The translations under genes and the position numbers were made by a program. 9,509 bases of DNA from Vulcanimicrobiota bacterium (GTDB lineage: Bacteria; Vulcanimicrobiota; Vulcanimicrobiia; Vulcanimicrobiales; Vulcanimicrobiaceae), in NCBI GenBank assembly GCA_019237435.1, contig JAFAHB010000259.1, forward strand, positions 1-9,509, in the 5' to 3' direction. The notes beneath the pieces were generated by a model. The model saw only the letters and a list, made by a program, of their open reading frames with translations, did no database searches and was not told where the DNA came from. Positions 6,987 through 9,509 of the stretch are shown piece by piece. The first letter of the stretch is position 1, and the number at the start of each line of letters is the position of its first letter.

Positions 6987-8483
6987 CTAATTCACTTTCG
7001 GCTGTTTTATCGCAAGGCCCTCGGCCAGCTCGAGCGCAACGGTGCTTTTCATGCGGCCGTACGAGAAATAGAAGATCAATCCGACCACGAGCCAGATCAA
7101 AAAGCCGAGCCACACGAGCGGGAAGAAGCCCCACACGAGCGGATTGCCAACTTTCAGGAAGTAGATTAAGAACAGCGCGGCGATCGCCGAGAGTCCCGGG
7201 ATAATATACGGACCGAACGGCACCCGGAACGCGCCTTGCATTTCGGGATGTCGCTTGCGTAAGGCCGGCACGGCAATCGACACGAGGACGAACGCGGCGA
7301 GCGTGCCCATATTCGTAAGCGATCCCAAGATGCTGATCGGAAAAAACGCCCCGGCCGCGGCGATCAAAAGCCCGAACAAAATCTGCGAGATCCACGGCGT
7401 GCGCCACGCGGGGTGCAGCCGCACGAAGACCGCCGGAATCAGGCCGTCGCGCGACATCGCGTAAAATACCCGCGTTTGCCCGTACATCATGACGAGCAGT
7501 ACGGTGGTGAGACCGGCGATCGCGCCGAAGGAAATGATCACGCCCGCCCACGCGAGCCCAACGCTATCGACGGCATAAGCGACGGGGAAGTTCACGTTGA
7601 GCGTATAGAACGGCACCATGCCGTTGAGAATCGCAACGACGACGATGTAAAGCACCGTGCAGATCACGAGGCTTCCGATGATGCCGATCGGCAAGTCGCG
7701 CGCCGGATTCTTGGCCTCTTCGGCCGTCGTGGAGACCGCGTCAAAGCCGATGTAGGCGAAGAAAATGAATGCTGCGCCGCCGAACATTCCGGCCAACCCG
7801 AATGGGAAAAAGCCGCCGGCGCCGGCGTTGGGTCCAGGCGGCAGTTGATAGTTCGCCTGGTTAACGTGACCGATTCCGATGGCGATGAAGAAGAGCACCA
7901 CCGCCACTTTGATCGTGACGATGACGGCGTTAACCGTGCCCGATTCCTTCGTACCGCGCACCAGCAGCGCCGTAATTAAGAAGATGATGCCCGCTGCGGG
8001 CAAGTTCGCGATACCCGGTGTCGCGTCCCAATGGCTGTGCTGCCACGCTTGGGGTATATTCAAATTAAAGAGCGTGTGGAGGATGAACGTAAAGTAGCCG
8101 GACCATCCTACGCTGACCGTCGATGCGCCCAGCGCGTACTCCAGCACCAAACCCCATCCGACGATCCAGGCCAAAAACTCGCCCATCGTCGCGTACGTAT
8201 AGGTGTACGCGCTGCCCGAGATCGGAATCTTGCTCGAAACTTCTGCGTAGCAGAGCGCTGCGAGCGCGCTGACGATGCCGGCGACGACGAACGAAATGGT
8301 CAACGACGGACCGGCGCGTGTCGCCGACGCAACGCCGGTCAACACGAAGATGCCGGTACCGATAATGGCGCCGATGCCCATCGCCGTAAGCGCCCACGGA
8401 CCGAGCGATCGCCGCAGCCCCTGCTCTTCGTTGCTGCCCTCTGCAAGGATGCGAGAAAGCGGCTTGATGCGCTGCATGATCAT
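6987..8483 (-). CDS. APC-superfamily amino acid permease (cationic amino acid transporter type)
   Basis: The 498-residue inner-membrane protein has about 12 or more helices. The APC hallmark in helix 1 is GIGAIIGTGIFVLTG (36-50), whose unwound glycine segment binds the amino acid backbone. It is followed by SALAALCYAEVSSKIPISGSAY (72-93, only part quoted as family signature) in helices 2-3 and by FFAYIGFDAV (241-250) with EEAKNPARDLP (255-265) in helix 6 and the next loop. These match the CAT/YfnA-like branch, which takes up amino acids by proton-coupled or facilitated transport; the side-chain preference is not readable. The frame extends upstream to 8564. ATG 8483 is chosen because AGGAGGGG ends 6 nt before it and the extra 27 residues do not look conserved; ATG 8477 is a second option. 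It lies 22 bp after the DUF4870 gene on the same strand, so they probably share a transcript. Confidence 0.92.
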   Translation of the reverse strand: MIMQRIKPLSRILAEGSNEEQGLRRSLGPWALTAMGIGAIIGTGIFVLTGVASATRAGPSLTISFVVAGIVSALAALCYAEVSSKIPISGSAYTYTYATMGEFLAWIVGWGLVLEYALGASTVSVGWSGYFTFILHTLFNLNIPQAWQHSHWDATPGIANLPAAGIIFLITALLVRGTKESGTVNAVIVTIKVAVVLFFIAIGIGHVNQANYQLPPGPNAGAGGFFPFGLAGMFGGAAFIFFAYIGFDAVSTTAEEAKNPARDLPIGIIGSLVICTVLYIVVVAILNGMVPFYTLNVNFPVAYAVDSVGLAWAGVIISFGAIAGLTTVLLVMMYGQTRVFYAMSRDGLIPAVFVRLHPAWRTPWISQILFGLLIAAAGAFFPISILGSLTNMGTLAAFVLVSIAVPALRKRHPEMQGAFRVPFGPYIIPGLSAIAALFLIYFLKVGNPLVWGFFPLVWLGFLIWLVVGLIFYFSYGRMKSTVALELAEGLAIKQPKVN

Positions 8484-8489
8484 CGATAG

Positions 8490-8497
8490 CCCCTCCT
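8490..8497 (-). promoter_or_regulatory. Shine-Dalgarno sequence that sets the permease start
   Basis: Read on the minus strand this is AGGAGGGG, ending 6 nt before ATG 8483. It lies in the 22-bp gap after the DUF4870 stop (8506-8508). It supports the 498-residue form of the permease over the longer frame from 8564, which would run back into the DUF4870 gene. Confidence 0.8.
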
Positions 8498-8505
8498 CGT
8501 GGCCG

Positions 8506-8937
8506 CTAACGCAGGAAACGGATGGCGAAGGGATACACGTACGGGCGTCCTTCGCTGGCCGCAACCGTGCCGAGCACGATGAACAGGATCGAGGCCAGGA
8601 TGACGATCAACACGCCGGCTCCGAGCGCGATCCATACCGCGGCGAGACTGACGCCCGTTGCCGTCGAGTCCGACGCCGACGTCATCGGCACGACCAAGCC
8701 CAGCGTCACCGCGGCCAGGACGAGGATCGCGATGATCGCGAAGAGCGATACCGTTATTTGATAGTTCAGCGATGCACGCGCGTGCTCGCTCACAAACTCC
8801 GACTCGTGACCCTTCACGAGAAAGACGACCAACGGTCCGAGCACGCGGCCGAAGGGCAGTCCGGCAATGGCGACGAGCGCACTCAAGTGCGCAGCCATCG
8901 CCCAATTCCGCTCTTGAGCGCCGACTCCAACTTGCAT
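8506..8937 (-). CDS. DUF4870 (Tic20-like) small membrane protein
   Basis: The 143-residue protein matches the DUF4870 pattern from end to end. It opens with RNWAMAAHLSAL (10-21), then GLPFGRVLGPLVVFLVKGHES (26-46, cited as the family core in positions rather than as a catalytic motif), EHARASLNYQI (51-61) and a closing GRPYVYPFAIRFLR (130-143). It has about three to four hydrophobic helices (roughly 17-41, 61-85 and 97-125). Family members are inner-membrane proteins of unknown function, distantly like Tic20. The ATG at 8937 leaves a nine-residue leader before the conserved block and is the likely start, although no good Shine-Dalgarno sequence precedes it. The gene is the first of a two-gene minus-strand unit with the amino acid permease. 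It is divergent from the oxidoreductase with only 26 bp between the starts, so any promoter must overlap the opposite gene. Confidence 0.85.
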   Translation of the reverse strand: MQVGVGAQERNWAMAAHLSALVAIAGLPFGRVLGPLVVFLVKGHESEFVSEHARASLNYQITVSLFAIIAILVLAAVTLGLVVPMTSASDSTATGVSLAAVWIALGAGVLIVILASILFIVLGTVAASEGRPYVYPFAIRFLR

Positions 8938-8963
8938 GGCGGTTTATTTTCGGATACGCGGAA

Positions 8964-9509
8964 ATGGCCTGCATGGCCGATTTCGACGTGTTGGTCGTCG
9001 GCGGCGGCAATGCGGGTTGCGCGGCGGCGATTGCGGCCGCGCGCCATGGCGCGCGCACGCTGCTCGTCGAGCGATACGGCTTTCTCGGCGGAACCGCAAC
9101 GGCCGCAATGGTCGGCCCGTGGATGACCTTCCACTCCGGCGCCGAGCGCATCGTCGGCGGCATTGCTCAGGAAATGGTCGAGCGCTTGATGCGTAAAGGC
9201 GCTTCCCCGGGACACGTGCGCGACTCTTCGGATTACGTATCGACGATCACGCCGTTCGATCCCGAGGTTCACAAAGCGCTGCTCTTCGAAATGATGCGCG
9301 AAGCCGGTGTCGCGCTGGTGCTGCACGCGTTTTTTCTCACGGCAGAAGTCGTGGATTCGGACGTCACCGGCGCGACCTTTGCAACGGTCGGCGGGCCGCG
9401 CGGCTATCGGGGAAAAGTCGTGATCGACGCGACCGCGGATGCGCTGGCGGCCGCATCGGCCGGCGTGCCGACGCAGCAAGGCGACGAGCGAGGTCGCGTC
9501 CAGCCTGCG
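8964..9509 (+). CDS. FAD-dependent oxidoreductase (FAD_oxidored family), 3' partial
   Basis: The frame is open from 8964 to the right edge (182 codons, no stop). The N-terminus has the dinucleotide-binding fold: FDVLVVGGGNAGCAAAIAAA (7-26) with the GxGxxG glycines, then the acidic end of strand 2 in TLLVERYGFLGGTATAAM (32-49), which is typical of the FAD_oxidored (PF12831) group. The family's TPFDPEVHKALLFEMMREAGV (97-117, part of the FAD-domain helix) and VIDATADALAAASAGVP (153-169) follow. In most relatives the last motif reads DATGDxD; here the glycine and second acidic residue are replaced (DATADAL), which may weaken pyrophosphate binding or mark a subfamily. The substrate is unknown because the substrate domain lies beyond the window. 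ATG 8973 is an equally good start, giving MADFDVLVVGGG, with GGAA 9 nt upstream. The gene is divergent from the DUF4870 gene. Confidence 0.85.
   Translation, partial: MACMADFDVLVVGGGNAGCAAAIAAARHGARTLLVERYGFLGGTATAAMVGPWMTFHSGAERIVGGIAQEMVERLMRKGASPGHVRDSSDYVSTITPFDPEVHKALLFEMMREAGVALVLHAFFLTAEVVDSDVTGATFATVGGPRGYRGKVVIDATADALAAASAGVPTQQGDERGRVQPA

Noticed and set aside
7016..7026. GGCC-CTC-GGCC palindrome near the permease 3' end
   Set aside because: It has a four-base stem inside coding sequence and no T-run; it is expected by chance in G+C-rich DNA.
8484..8564. N-terminal 27-residue extension of the permease
   Set aside because: It overlaps the DUF4870 coding end, looks unconserved, and the strong Shine-Dalgarno sequence at 8490-8497 points to the ATG at 8483.
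8275..9126. A 283-codon plus-strand frame over the permease and DUF4870 genes
   Set aside because: It crosses two genes with clear family signatures on the other strand and runs into the oxidoreductase in another frame. Its composition is low-complexity and charged.

Overview
This is a 9.5 kb stretch of dense, G+C-rich bacterial chromosome. It has third positions biased to G/C and intergenic gaps mostly under 100 bp, and it shows no RNA gene, transposase, phage gene or CRISPR array. The gene styles suggest an uncultivated soil-type phylum such as Eremiobacterota/Vulcanimicrobiota (WPS-2) or a similar high-GC lineage. That placement is an inference from general resemblance, because the window holds no phylogenetic marker. 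Both ends cut through genes.

Region 1 (1-6431, plus strand) is a tightly packed, probably co-transcribed run of four genes. They are a family-20 glycoside hydrolase (5' end missing), a 12-helix-type carboxylate/ion transporter fused to a C-terminal domain ending in a PDZ-like module, a small class I SAM-dependent methyltransferase, and a divergent hydantoinase/oxoprolinase-family protein (HyuA-type ASKHA fold). The gaps are 36 bp, an ATGA overlap, and a short overlap or 1-nt gap. The order glycosidase, importer, metabolic enzymes would suit uptake and breakdown of an amino-sugar or N-acylated organic acid, but the substrate cannot be read from the sequence.

Two palindromic elements lie in region 1. 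One covers the stop codon of the glycosidase and supplies the Shine-Dalgarno sequence of the transporter. The other lies in frame inside the transporter's C-terminal domain. They share the same first 11 bases and similar 3' ends, so they look like two members of one dispersed repeat family. This is the most unusual structure in the window.

Region 2 (6432-6967) is a 95-bp gap with a strong ribosome binding site, then a small secreted protein of unknown function with two cysteines.

Region 3 (6987-8937, minus strand) is a two-gene unit: a DUF4870 membrane protein followed 22 bp later by an APC-superfamily amino acid permease. It converges on region 2 with only 19 bp between the stop codons.

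Region 4 (8964-9509, plus strand) is the first 182 codons of an FAD-dependent oxidoreductase, divergent from the DUF4870 gene with only 26 bp between the starts.

No complete new defence or mobile system is visible. The points worth following are the repeat family and its in-frame insertion, the transporter-PDZ fusion, and the HyuA-like gene without a HyuB partner.
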